From NCBI GenBank assembly GCA_004794785.1, contig SJOL01000924.1:1-64000 (forward strand): 64,000 nucleotides of DNA, written 5' to 3'. How positions within the stretch are numbered: the first letter of the stretch is position 1; every line of letters begins with the position of its first letter. The stretch is from Opisthorchis felineus. Its lineage: Eukaryota; Platyhelminthes; Trematoda; Opisthorchiida; Opisthorchiidae. This document shows positions 12,590 through 22,800 of this stretch, in pieces. Both the position numbers and the translations under genes were made by a program. The notes under the pieces are model-generated. The model did no database searches. It was given only the letters and a program-made list of their open reading frames with translations, and was not told the DNA's origin.

Positions 12590-12730
12590 CCAGGAGGGTT
12601 AGAGTCATCCTGTAAACCCGTACATTTAAGGTAACTCCATGGCTTGCAGGTGTGACATTGCATACCACGTAGTACGTTCAATGGACAACCATTTCGCCCA
12701 CATCTGATGTGGTCCATCGATAGCCGTAGA
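12590..12730 (-). pseudogene. LINE ORF1 PHD finger (nested copy)
   Basis: The minus-strand frame at 12,717-12,358 (119 codons) begins with a PHD-like motif: CGRNGC, GMQCHTC, then KCTGL and a proline-rich PPGPFVCAS. The last cysteine of the canonical C-x2-C is replaced here (CAS followed by F), whereas copy 1 keeps CARC. The signature tryptophan position is present as PW. The remainder of the frame (ALLNQKDQCECSILFRKLDA) has no recognised domain; it may be the linker of ORF1. The PHD in ORF1 is what ties the element to CR1-like LINEs. Confidence 0.65.
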
Positions 12731-13019
12731 GAGCAGCCTGTATTGATCTAGCTTATGACTGAGATTGGATGCACCATAGAAATTGAGAGCAAGCAGGCAG
12801 AGTTTTCCACACAAAAGTTATGTTGGAGTAAAAATTTCCAAAAAGTGACACGTGTTAACCCTTTTAATAGATTAGGCGGCAAGAGAATTCTTTCAAAAAT
12901 TTGCATGAGCCAAAAACGAAACCAATTTTGAACGTATCGCGACGGGAAGAGAGATCAACCAAATGGAGAAGTGTGAACATACGTTTGCCATTTGATGAAA
13001 GTATTATTCGTGTAGCAGG

Positions 13020-13700
13020 CTATGAATCATCACCCTTGAGAAACGCAGAGTCAGACGTTTTGGCACTGTGAAGACTTGTGCGCAACGAGCGAGATTTAAA
13101 AAGGATCGCGGGACCCCTCCCAGCAACTGAATGAACGGTATTTCTGTGTCGCACCAGAAAATCATCAATATGGCGGTCTGATTTCACAAATGAAGTAAAA
13201 GAGAATGAATTAATGGAAGACTTAAGTATTTGCACAAAATTCTCAGCAAGCAGTAAACGAATGTCGACATCCAAGGCATTTTAACCATTCCTCGAGGGAT
13301 TTTGCAGTAAAGTGTGTGCCGTTGTCAGTGACCAAAGCAGTTTGTACATCTTCATGGTTGATTACTTTCCTCAATGCTTGTTTTGTGAATTCAGCACTTG
13401 GAGAAGTAGCTAGAAAAACTTCAGGCCAACGTAAATATGCGTCAATAACAATTAAAGCATTGTGTTTACCGGAAAAAAGGCCACAGTAGTCGGAATGAAC
13501 TCGTTGGAATCTTTCACAAGTAATCGGCCACGGATAGCACTGTGAAGATCTGCTATGGATCTTGTGTGTACATTTAACACAACTTTTAGCAGTAAACTTG
13601 ATGCCAGCATCTAGTTCCGGCCATCAGCATGACAAGCGTGCAAGAGATTTCATTTTACAAACACCCAGACGACCAGAGTGCAAATCTGCAAGAACAGCTG
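13020..13700 (-). pseudogene. Gypsy A integrase
   Basis: On the minus strand, broken frames give the zinc-binding end FTAKSCVKCTHKIH (about 13,590-13,550), HSDYCGLFSGK with the first catalytic Asp (about 13,490), and LVTDNGTHFTAKS with the second Asp (about 13,330). Past a stop, the frame at 13,274-13,020 runs through AENFVQILKSS, IDDFLVRHRNTVHS and GPAILFKSRSLRTSLH, the post-catalytic helices of Ty3/Gypsy integrases. The catalytic Glu region is damaged. Integrase would insert the cDNA copy; this one cannot. Confidence 0.75.
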
Positions 13701-13809
13701 CTGGCTGAGTCGGTGGAATGTTAATTCTATTCCCAAAACACAATCAACAATCCAGAGTAATGGACAAACTTTCGCGGCAACAGTAAAATGCAGGAACTGG
13801 ACGTCGCTC

Positions 13810-14370
13810 TTACTGTGCCCAGCGACGTCGGAGCTCAGAAAAAATTGGAGCAAAATATCTTCTAGTATCAACAACAAGCGCATCCCACTTGACTGGTAAT
13901 GGTTGAATCAATATGCAATCTGAATTGCTTAAATCGGAGTCGCATAGTGGAATTCTGGATAAGAAATCGGCATGGGGAATTATTTTTGCACTACGATGAA
14001 CAATCATGTAGGTATACGAACTCAGTGCAATAATCCACCGTTGCACCATAGTAGCAGATAACTTCGCTAGAGACTTTGTAGGATGATACAAGAATTTAAA
14101 TTTATCGCGATCAGTAGCAATAGAAAAGTTTGATCCAAAATGATACTTATGAAGCCCAACATACCGCAAGTGCTTCTTGTTGATTTTGAGGATACGCACG
14201 TTCGGCTTTCGAGAGTCGATGGGAAATGCAGCTCACCGGTATACCACACTGTCCAAGGATTGCTCCTATTCCAGTAAAAGAAGCATCAGTAATGATGGTC
14301 GAATGATGTTTGGCGGAAAATGGTTTCAAAAAGGCTGAAGTTTGAAGATGACCAATCAATGCACACAACG
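13810..14370 (-). pseudogene. Gypsy A RNase H
   Basis: The minus-strand frame at 14,368-14,147 has STIITDASFTGIGAILGQ, the TDAS motif with the first RNase H aspartate, then ISHRLSKAERAYPQNQQEAL with the catalytic Glu in the QxEAL position. The frame at 14,199-13,810 continues with FSIATDRDKFKFLYHP and MVQRWIIALSSYTYMIVHRS, then HADFLSRIP, the HADxLSR end of the domain. A frameshift separates the halves. RNase H degrades the RNA strand during reverse transcription. Confidence 0.75.
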
Positions 14371-14499
14371 TCTTTTCATGGTTGGAGGACCAAGAAAATT
14401 GACTGGCAGGTTTGACATCAAACGGGCAAGTTGCATGTTTAGCAAAATTGGGAACAAAACGAGAATAATATTTAAGTGCACCTAGAACAGAACGCAGTT

Positions 14500-15200
14500 C
14501 TTGTAGATTAGTTTGTGGTGGTGTACTTACTAAAGGAGATGAACGGTTTGTATCGGGTTTAAACCACTGCCGTCCTCAATGTAGCCAAGACATGAAAGTG
14601 ATGGAGCTGCAAAGGTTCATTCACCAGGATGAATAGCTACACTGAACTCAGGAAATCACTTAAGTACAGACAATAGAAGCATATTACGGACAGCTTTATC
14701 AGCAGCGTGCACTATGACATCATCTTGTACGTTTCAACACCCTCCAAATCTTTCGTAATAGTATTCGTAACTTGTTGAAATACAGCTGGTGAAACATTCA
14801 GAGCAAAGGGAAAAGAATTGTATCAGAATAACCCAAAAGGTGTATTGATCACAATAAAATCGCTAGAGGCCTCGTCCAGTAATATTTGAAGAAAGGCAAA
14901 TTTAGATCAATTTTTGAAAACACACTTGAACCTGATAAACGATACAGTACATCTTCGGGCTCTTCTGTAGTGCACGTACGTTGTAGTAACCGCGTATTTA
15001 GCGTTAGCCGGTAGTCTCCGCAAATTATCGTAGTAATACCATCAGCCTTTAGTGGGGTAACTATCGGAGTTGCCCACTTTGATGATTCAATGGGAGTTAG
15101 TATTACTTTTTCACACATTGAATTTAATGCTTGATGAACAGGTTCCCGTAAGCGAAATGGAATAATTCGTCTTTTAAGAAATATAGGATCTCCTGTAGCT
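14500..15200 (-). pseudogene. Gypsy A reverse transcriptase
   Basis: The frame at 15,481-14,849 ends with VILTPIESSKWATPIVTPLK, ICGDYRLTLN and SSVFSKIDL, the RT fingers and the first catalytic Asp. Below a frameshift the minus strand continues with FRYNSFPFALNVSPAVFQQV (the PFG..APxxFQ motif) and, in another frame, QDDVIVHAADK, so the catalytic DD pair is still written at about 14,720 although its tyrosine is gone and the frame is broken. RT copies element RNA into DNA. Stops further down confirm inactivity. Confidence 0.75.
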
Positions 15201-15329
15201 TCGAGTTTCACCCTGGGTATTTGCATGCCACCTGTAGGCTTAGAACATTCAAGAATCAGTTGTTTGACTTCATTCTCATTCACAGATGTCAGTAAGGTGA
15301 TACTAGTTCGCATTGGGCGCAAAACTTTG

Positions 15330-15700
15330 AGCCCAATAATCGATGGTCCCAAGATTGAAACTAACAAATTACAATCGACAGGGGTACCTTGGGGCAATCT
15401 CACAGGAATCGTGCAACTACCAACTAGAGGTACAGAATGTTCAGTGATACCGCGGATATTAACATCTGTACGCACTATCACAACACGGGTAAAATGAAGT
15501 CAGATCTGACTGTGGAATAATGGACTCAACAGCGCCACTGTCAACAATGAAATCATGTTTTTGACCAGAAGCGGATATCAAAGTTTTAAAAACATGTGAC
15601 GAATTTTGGGGCAAAATAGGTAAAGGAAGGGTAGAGATGTCTTCAGATAATGCTTTCACTTCAGTAGTTGGATCAGAAGTTAAGTGACACTTTTTTGGAC
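15330..15700 (-). pseudogene. Gypsy A aspartic protease
   Basis: KHDFIVDSGAVESIIP at about 15,560-15,510 (minus) is the DSGA active-site motif of retrotransposon aspartic proteases. After a frame change near 15,480 the fold appears to continue to LGPSIIGLKVLR, comparable to the second conserved loop (I/L-LG) of the family, at about 15,345. The protease would cut the Gag-Pol polyprotein. It overlaps the end of gag in another frame, as usual for the group. Confidence 0.65.
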
Positions 15701-16473
15701 TTACAGACAAATTGGATGTGTCCCGTTTTCCCGCAGATACAACACTTTGCTTGCCTGTGAGGGCAGAAATATCTGGAATGATTTCGTCCACAAGATTCAC
15801 ATTTCCCAAATTTTTGAACCGCTGAATTGGAATTACGATTTGTGAAGCGAAGTACTGATGAATTTGGAGCACAAAAATTTGTTCGAGGTTTGAATGTGTT
15901 GTCTATCTGCATCCTTGAATTATTTCCTTTAAAATAATTTAACAACACTGCTTCATCCGTCTTCGTTACTTGCTTCACATCTTCATACTGCTCACATATT
16001 TTCCGAATAGTTTGAATTTTCTGATCTGGATAGAGCAGCAGCTTCTGTTGTAATTCGGGCAATTGAATATCAGCAATGAATCTATCACGCAGCTGGTCTT
16101 CTAATTGGGCTCCGTGGTTACATTTGGCTGCCTGTGTCTGTAACTGCAATACAAAATCGCGAATCGACTGAGAATGGGAGCGGGTCAACATATTGAACCT
16201 AGCTCTTTCGGCTGCTTGGAAGTTAATCGGTTTGAAGTGTTGCAGAACGTTTTTCTTCAATGCATTTTAGGAAATATCGATTTGAGATTCAGGATATACT
16301 AAATTCTTGATCAACGTATACGCCTCCTTGCGAACAAAATGCAGAACATGTGCCGTGAGTTTCTTATCATCCACATCGGATTTTGTAAGCCACCTTGCGT
16401 CAAACCGTTCCAAATGGTGTTCTACGTCTCGTGCAGTTGAATTAACATTTAATGGTTCCATTTCGGCAGGCAT
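15673..16473 (-). pseudogene. Gypsy A gag with two CCHC-type zinc knuckles
   Basis: The minus-strand frame from 16,473 is interrupted by a single in-frame TAA at about 16,268 and resumes in the same frame to 15,673, about 266 codons in all. The N-terminal part resembles Mag-like capsids (HHLERFDARWLTK ... AERARFNMLTRSHSQSIRDF). Near the C-terminus are CESCGRNHSRYFC (C-x2-C-x3-H-x4-C) and CCICGKTGHIQFVC (C-x2-C-x4-H-x4-C). Gag forms the particle that packages the element RNA. The one stop makes this the best preserved ORF of the element. Confidence 0.75.
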
Positions 16474-16502
16474 GACGAGTCATTCCAATCGCGACGCCAA
16501 AA

Positions 16503-16681
16503 TGTAGTAATCGAGTTCAGCGCGTATATCGGCATAACCGGACGAAATAGAAATTCAAAATTCAGCTCGGCGTAACAAGCAGCACGTATGTATTCAAAAG
16601 CATGTATGAATATAGCACTTGGAATATTAAAACAAGAGAATGAATCGAGCAATGAATCGAGCATCAATCACGTTCATCACA
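16503..16681 (-). repeat. Gypsy A 5' LTR (179 bp) with adjacent primer-binding site
   Basis: On the minus strand it runs from TGTGATGAACGTG at 16,681 to TTACTACA at 16,503, so it has TG...CA ends. It matches the solo LTR at 19,256-19,424 and the 3' LTR remnant at 8,017-8,135 along most of its length. Immediately after the CA end the minus strand reads TTTTGGCGTCGCGATTGGAA; the TGGCGTCGCGA part begins with TGG and is a candidate primer-binding site, although I cannot name the tRNA. Confidence 0.75.
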
Positions 16682-16689
16682 AGTACTTT

Positions 16690-17520
16690 GGACTGTTCAC
16701 AGGCAGCGAAAGTCCTTTTGACTTCTGCTCCTGGACTGAACATGAAATATCCCTCTTGTCCAAACGTTTTCGACGGTACAGCCGCCATCCGCTACTGCTC
16801 CATCTACGGGAGGAGGTCTATAAACAGGATCGACAGATGTTGAAAAACGGCATAATCAAGGAAGCCAACAGTGCGTACAACTTCCCGTTTGTGCCTGTAA
16901 AGGAGGCAAACCGAAAATACCGATTTTGAGTGGATTTCCGGCGTTTGAATGAACTGACCGTAAATCGCGTTGTAGCTGTCCCCTCGGTTGCGGAGGTTTT
17001 CGATGCTCTCCAGCCATCCCGATAATTCACGGTGTTAAACTTGTGTTCTAGATATTGACAAATAGCTATCAAGTCAGAGGACTGGGAGAAAACGGCGTTC
17101 GTGGTTGAGGACACCCAATATCAATTTAGACGAATGCCGTTTGGTCTGTCGGGGGCACCATTCACACTCAGGTGCTTGATGCCTCGTTTAACAAACGGAC
17201 TACAGAATGTTGCTATGTATGGAGACAAAATCGTGGTGCATAGGAATTCGGAACGGGATCACACACTTCCATTAAAAGCCGTAACAATGCGTATTCGAAA
17301 GGGTGGCCTGCGGATAAATGAAGCCAAGACACAACTTGCTCGAAGTTTGGTGACACTGCTCGGGCATAAAGTGGGTGATGGAGAGGTTATCTCAATTTCA
17401 GAAAAATTGGCAAAGATCCAGGACTTTGTAGCCCCCAGTTCGAGGCGGTGCCCACTGCAGTTTCTTGGACGAGCAGAATACTACAGCCGGTTTGTCAAGA
17501 ATCTCAACACGGTTGCTGCT
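16690..17520 (+). pseudogene. Gypsy B reverse transcriptase (5' truncated element)
   Basis: Reading starts directly beside the Gypsy A LTR with TGSESPF (the H-x-I-x-TG entry to RT) and continues LHLREEVYKQDRQMLKNGII, KYRF and VDFRRLNELTVN, ITAFVVEDTQYQFRRMPFGL and SGAPFT. The catalytic YxDD box reads MYGDKIVVH, so one aspartate is lost. There are stops after KYRF and in the region of the first catalytic Asp. The frame at 17,101-17,742 is open through KIQDFVAP and QFLGRAEYYSRFVKNL, the RT thumb and connection. Gag and protease are absent. The lineage differs from Gypsy A but is the same as Gypsy C. Confidence 0.75.
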
Positions 17521-17559
17521 CCACTGTATGACTTTCAGCATCAAAACCGGAAGTTCGAA

Positions 17560-17980
17560 TGGTCAGGAGAAGCTCATGAAACCTTTGAACGTGTTAAAGC
17601 GCGGATGCTGGATCAGCAACCGAGTCTCAAACTGCCCAGGGTCGGAGAGGTGTTTACTGTTGTAACGGACGCTAGTGACCACGGTATCGGTGCAGTCATA
17701 AAGGACCGAAATGGGGATATCGAATATGCCAGCCAGTCCTGATCAACGCGGAGCAGAAGTACTCAACTAGTAAGAACGAATGTTTAGCAATCATCTGGCC
17801 CTGGATAAGTGGAAACCATACTTGCTGGGACAAAGATTTCACGTCAAGACCGATAACAATCCCCTCAAGTGGATCAGGACCACCCGAGATCCTCGAAGAA
17901 TGCTCGCGCGACGGGCGCTCCGGTTACAAGAGAACTAGTTTATGATCCGGCATATGCCAGCAGAATCACCTAGCTGATTG
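17560..17980 (+). pseudogene. Gypsy B RNase H
   Basis: Within the open frame to 17,742, TVVTDASDHGIGAVI carries the first catalytic Asp of RNase H. The block ETFERVKARMLDQQPSLKLP before it is nearly identical to AFERVKARMLDQQLTLKLP in Gypsy C (about 42,450). After a stop at 17,742 the domain continues out of frame to about 17,980 with RELVYDPAYASRIT in place of the usual HADxLSR end. Inactive. Confidence 0.7.
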
Positions 17981-18020
17981 GCTGTCAAGTCAAGAGGCTG
18001 TAGATGAGGCCCTAAAAATC

Positions 18021-19255
18021 ATGATTGGCACCAATAGCCTCGTCGTCGAACTGGATCTTGGAAGGTCAGTGAAACTGCATTGGCAGGATCCTGTATTACG
18101 GAAGGTTGCAGCCGCCTTGTTGGATGGAAGGAGTATTGAGAATGGGGAGGGAGATAAAGATCTGGAGACGTTCCAGAGTCACTTCTATAGGATGGCTCTG
18201 AGCGAAGCTGACATAATATCTTGGAAAGCTACAAATTTTGATGTTCGGCCGCCCATCATACCTCGCGTCATGATCGTCGAATGCCACGAGATGGCACACA
18301 CAGGATGCACCAAGACATCCGACTTACTTCGGCAGATGAGAGGGATGAGAAGTGAGCAAATTGATTATGTGGTGGCCTGTAAGCGTTGCCAACTGATGAA
18401 AGGGGATATGACAGGGGCCACTTGCCCCATGGAAAACATCGCTGTATCAGAGACTGGCGAGTTATGGTTCGTTGAAGTCATGGGCCTCTCTCCGGTGACG
18501 ACCAGCGGTAATTAATATATCGTGATAATGACAGAATACCTGTCCCTGTGGGTCGAGGTGGCAGCCGTGTCAAATTAACGGGCGACAAAGATCAGTGGAG
18601 TGATAATGCACCACATGGTTGCCAAACACGGAGTGCCAAAAATGATCCTGACAGATCAGGGGTCCCGCTATGAGATCGAAAAGTTTAGGAGTTGTTTGCA
18701 GAAGCTGAGCATTAGAGGGATAAGGATGGCACCCAACCGTTCGGAAACAAACGGCCCAACCGAACGCAATAACTGAAAGATTAAGAAGTGGCTGGCAGCT
18801 AAAGGAGGTGACTGTGGAGTGAACTTGCCGATGGTGTTGTTAGCACATCGCGCGCCACTATAGCAAACCACAGGCAAGTTTCCGTTTATGCTGATGTACG
18901 GACGACATCCGCGCCTTCCAGTTGATCAGGAAATTGGGTTGTGGCCGGCAACACGCTTGTCCCCGGAGGAGCTAGGACAGGAAAGGAGGAAAGTTCGATA
19001 AAACTTGACCGCCGTTCAAGGAAGGACTAGACATAAAACGGAAAGTAGGAAGGCACGACCATTCCCCGTAAGCGCGAAGGTCAAATGGAATGATCATTAG
19101 AATCCTAGAAAGAGTGAACTGGGGTCGCTGAAGCTGGACAGATGGTTGCAAGGTCCGTTTCTCGTTACAGACTGCTGGGGGGGGGGACGTCTATACCATT
19201 CATGAGGGTCGAGGATCAAAAAGACTAAACGGTACTCAGCTTCGGAATTGGCATG
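18021..19255 (+). pseudogene. Gypsy B integrase
   Basis: The frame at 18,021-18,515 includes the HHCC zinc region CHEMAHTGCTKTSDLLRQM ... VACKRCQ and leads to ELWFVEVMGLSPVTTSGN, where the first catalytic Asp should be (W-x-D/V). Downstream MILTDQGSRYE gives the second Asp and NGPTERNN the Glu, then the C-terminal KARPFPVSAKVKWNDH. A ten-G run at 19,177-19,186 adds a frameshift relative to Gypsy C. The coding sequence is interrupted at 19,256 by a solo LTR and resumes at 19,425 with DTPEELPDRPAAGADLTD. Confidence 0.7.
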
Positions 19256-19424
19256 TGTGATGAACATGATTGATGTTCTATTCATTATTCTCTTATTTTA
19301 ATATTCCAGGTGCTGTATACATGCATGAATTTGAATACATGCGTGCTACTTGTTACGCCATGCTGATTTCAGAGATTTAGTTCGTTTGGTTATACAGATA
19401 TACATGTTGAACTCAATCACTGCA
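19256..19424 (+). repeat. Solo LTR of the Gypsy A family inserted in Gypsy B pol
   Basis: This 169 bp block starts TGTGATGAACATGATTGATG and ends ATCACTGCA, matching the Gypsy A LTRs but in the opposite orientation to Gypsy A itself. It splits the Gypsy B frame between NGTQLRNW and DTPEELP, which are contiguous in Gypsy C (NGTQLQKWLDTPIELP). It is flanked by gcatg (19,251-19,255) and gcacg (19,425-19,429), a 5 bp target duplication with one later change. A solo LTR forms by recombination between two LTRs of a full element. Confidence 0.85.
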
Positions 19425-19528
19425 GCACGATACACCCGAAGAGCTGCCGGATAGACCAGCTGCTGGAGCCGACCTAACAGATGCAAGTGGAAATCGGTGG
19501 CATGCTTGCGGCCTTTAAAGGGAAAAGA

Positions 19529-19861
19529 TGTGTAACGGCGTAAACTACTGCTGGGGCATGTGAGTAGTCTGTTGTCATGTCGAAACTCCGCACCGCGTCT
19601 GGTGGAAGGTGAAGTTTATTAAGGAACTTGTGGAATTGTTTTGCGGTGTTCGTTTACAGTTGTGTAATAGCCAATGGATACCAATGAAAGTTCAGGGGGA
19701 CGCGTGAGAATGTTCAGTTTTCAAAAGCTGTGTACATGTCAGAAGTTTGCTTGCCTGTCCAATAGCTTGTAATTGCTTAGTTGGTGTTTGCTAATAGATG
19801 ACTTCGCAGCGGAGAGTATTCTCCTTTCACCGGGAAGGTCATGTTCATGAGGCACTTACCA
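19529..19861 (+). repeat. Gypsy B 3' LTR
   Basis: A purine tract AAAGGGAAAAGA is followed at 19,529 by TGTGTAACGGCG. Gypsy C shows the same pair on the minus strand (AAAGGAAAAAGG then TGTGTAACGGCG at 40,719). The two sequences stay alignable for about 330 bp, including a shared 'cctgtccaatag' block at about 19,756. The exact 3' end is uncertain; I place it at the ACTTAC box near 19,861. No 5' LTR of this element is present. Confidence 0.65.
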
Positions 19862-22800
19862 TGGTGTCAACAGGTTACAACATCCCATTGATGCACTGAT
19901 CGTGCAGTCATTTCGGGTGCGTTAAACAATGAGTACAGATTTGTTGTCGAGGATCAACAGGCGCGTTTACTACGAGTACAGACATTTCTAGTGTAAATAT
20001 TTGGAAAGAGGAACACTATTACTCACCACCGGCCGTGCTCCTTACCAAAAGTCACCTACTGCGTCCTTGTTATATGCGTGACTTTTGTACATAACTGTTT
20101 GGGCAAGCCAGCCAGAAAAACATTGAGTTCTGGACGTTATTTTGTATCTTGGATAGGGGTTTGTTCATAGACCTATAAGCATCATCTTTAATATAAGCAT
20201 CCGCATTAGAAGAAAGCATCAAGCCGCTTACGTTTGACCTTTTGCAAGATGGGGTGAGCTGAAAATAGCACTTAAAATTTTTCCGGTTCGAGCTATTCAG
20301 TGTCCTGGGCAAGCTGATAACTTAAGTAAGTCACACCGTCAAGTTTCAGTGGTTTCTGGTTAATGTTGAAGTTAAATTTTGTAAAAGCATTTCACCTTTC
20401 AACAAAAACGCGGCCGAAGAGAGTAACTGACAACTGTTGGGTTCCTGAAGTTTTGCCAAAGTCGGGAGCCTTAACAATGACCCTACTTTACACCAGCTGG
20501 TCTGTCCTATTTTACTAAGCGACAAGCGCCAAATGTTGTTCCATTTTTCCATTAATGGTGTATTAAAGCGTACTAACAGAGTGTCATTTAAGGTGCAAAT
20601 GCAGTTGTCTTCATTAGTTTGGTGACAGGAGGGCAGAGGGAAGCTTATGAATATGCCCGGAAAAAACGTAAACAGTGTTCCCAATAAAGTTGTTGGGATC
20701 CTAGACGGGATGTCTGACGGGTCAGGTGATGGACACACCGTTGCTTGAAGACGTGGTGATTGATCCAGCTAAAACTTTCGTTATCGATCACTGAAAATCT
20801 GGGATCATCGGAAATTCGGGAGCCATTGAATAATCCGTACGCTTTATGCAGGTTATTCCCTATTTGACCAATTGTTTGATGTAGACAAAAACTTGGTTAA
20901 TCGTTCAAAAAATTCTGACGCTTGAATGATAACGCCTCTTTTCTGTGTCCGACAACAGTAAAAGAAATCCTATTACAATATCAAAAGTAATTGGCAGGGT
21001 TTTGGACTCTCATATGTGGACTTGTCACAAAGTGATGCATCAAATGACCGCGCAGGTGACTTAGCGATGTTTACAGACCATCGTTAGCTGGAAACCCAAC
21101 AATAGGCAACGGTGACCTTACATACAAGTACGAGTGCCAGACTCGTGTAGATGACCGAGCCCTTCTCGTCATCATAACAATTGTTACATATAGGGGGTGG
21201 TATTTTTGTGGAATTCCACCCAACTGCTTTGTTTGTGAGAGTAAAACCCTTCTTGTAGCACCAGAAAAGGACCAATCCGTGCTGCAGCATTCCTGGGGAC
21301 CTATGGTGCATGTCTTCCATTGTGTTTTAACACGCCCTAACTATTTTGTTGGTGTTTTCCCAGCATAATGTTCCGGATGACCTGAGAATTTGGGTGTAGA
21401 GAAGCAGTTCCTGTCCTCAGTCTCGTAGAATTATATCCCCGTTTCTTAAAATACGTCCTTGTAGTGTGTTGTCCATAGAAAAACAGTACCAACGTTTTAC
21501 TCATAGAACTTTCTGTCAGTAACATTGCAGGTTCAAGTGCTGTAGGGTGGGTGAACGACCGCGTCTGAAGCTCAAGTGTGTGGACTCGAGAAAGACGTTT
21601 TGCTTTAGGCAGATCTTTTTGAACAGACGGCTATCTGCGCGCCTGTGTAATAGGGGCTGTGTCTTGCGTGTGATTGCCCTAAGTTGAATATATATTTGGC
21701 TAAGCCTATGACATTCCCTCGTTTGGTACAACCGGGGTCTACACGGACTCGAAATTTCAGTGTGGATCCCAATAAACTGAATTCTAGCAAACAGTTGCGC
21801 TGTGGTTAAGTTGCGAGCTGACGTATATCTAAGACTCCCACGAAATGTGCCACATTGTTGCAATTTAACTTGAACTCTTTTTTGGAGTCAGTTTTTGTGC
21901 CACCATGTCCCCAAAGAAGTGACAGATTTACGCAGGAGCGTTGGGGTTTAATAAACATTTAGCCTGGCTCCTTGTACTGAATCAGTTCACTGGGAAACTG
22001 TTTTTACCCAACGCAATGCAAAAGTCTTCGACGATCACTGAAACTTCTGTTACTCTGGAGGCTCAACATTTACGTTAGAGTTTTTGATAGATTTTCCGGC
22101 TCTATCCCATGACCGCATTGCTATTTTAATGGATGGAAATCATACACAGTATAACTCACAACCAGAGCAAATTCACTGTACTTCTATGCTTACTTGCGTT
22201 GATATCTTTTATCTGTAAAAATCCATTGCCTAGATCGACAGATGGACGGATCGTCATGATCGAGATCGTGGTGAGTTCAAAGCTCTGTTATATAAAAGCC
22301 GTACATCTGTAGGTAATACTAGTAAACTTTTGTTTGTAAGGTGAATGAGAGCAATTTGTTCATGTGGCGAACAAACGATATGAGTGTTTAGTAATATTCC
22401 ATTTGTTTCGGGTCATACCATCAGACCTTGCACAAAGTAGAAGAAATTAGGAGGTCAAATAGGTTACCAGAACATGTAAACGTCACTTTTGTGGCTAACC
22501 ATGGAGATCGCAAATGTCTGAATTTGGCGACTAAGTTAATCAGGTTGCACTAGTGAACAGATGTAGACAACGGTTCATCTGCGCTCACCTGTCTTGACCT
22601 CGTAAAACAATCTGTTCTGACCATCTGATACAAAATACCACTTTACTTGAGGGTGATACCTGCGTACACAAATGAACTAGCTCGCAATCCAAAATGTTAT
22701 CTGAAACCAACTCAATTCACAATTATCTCTAGTTCCTTTTTTTGTGGACCTGCGTAGTTCGACGCTAAATTAGTACCCTCGCTACACTCGGTTTCCAAAG

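Larger units (their letters stand above)
8390..12946 (-). mobile_element. CR1-like LINE, nearly full length, nested inside Gypsy A
   Basis: Minus-strand order is a 5' leader (12,946 down to about 12,820), ORF1 with PHD finger, ORF1 middle and C-terminus, an endonuclease remnant, reverse transcriptase, and a C-terminal RT tail with 3' UTR. It interrupts the integrase C-terminal region of Gypsy A. The hexamer aagaga flanks it at 8,384-8,389 and 12,947-12,952 and is a candidate target-site duplication. Gypsy A coding sequence resumes on the other side. Stops in every ORF show it is no longer mobile. CR1-like elements lack long poly-A tails, consistent with none being seen. Confidence 0.72.
8012..16681 (-). 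mobile_element. Gypsy A: Mag-like Ty3/Gypsy LTR retrotransposon, split by a nested LINE
   Basis: Read on the minus strand the order is 5' LTR (16,681-16,503), candidate primer-binding site, gag with two zinc knuckles, protease, reverse transcriptase, RNase H and integrase, then a break at about 12,950. The integrase tail resumes below 8,390 and is followed by a 3' LTR remnant ending near 8,017. The gag-protease-RT-RNaseH-integrase order and the paired zinc knuckles fit the Mag lineage of Ty3/Gypsy. Many stops and frameshifts make it inactive. The pentamer agtac occurs at 16,682-16,686 and 8,012-8,016 and could be its target-site duplication, but the 3' LTR terminus is degraded, so this is tentative. 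Confidence 0.75.

Noticed and set aside
20346..20738. 130-codon minus-strand open frame as a gene
   Set aside because: No recognisable motif and no homologous copy elsewhere in the window.
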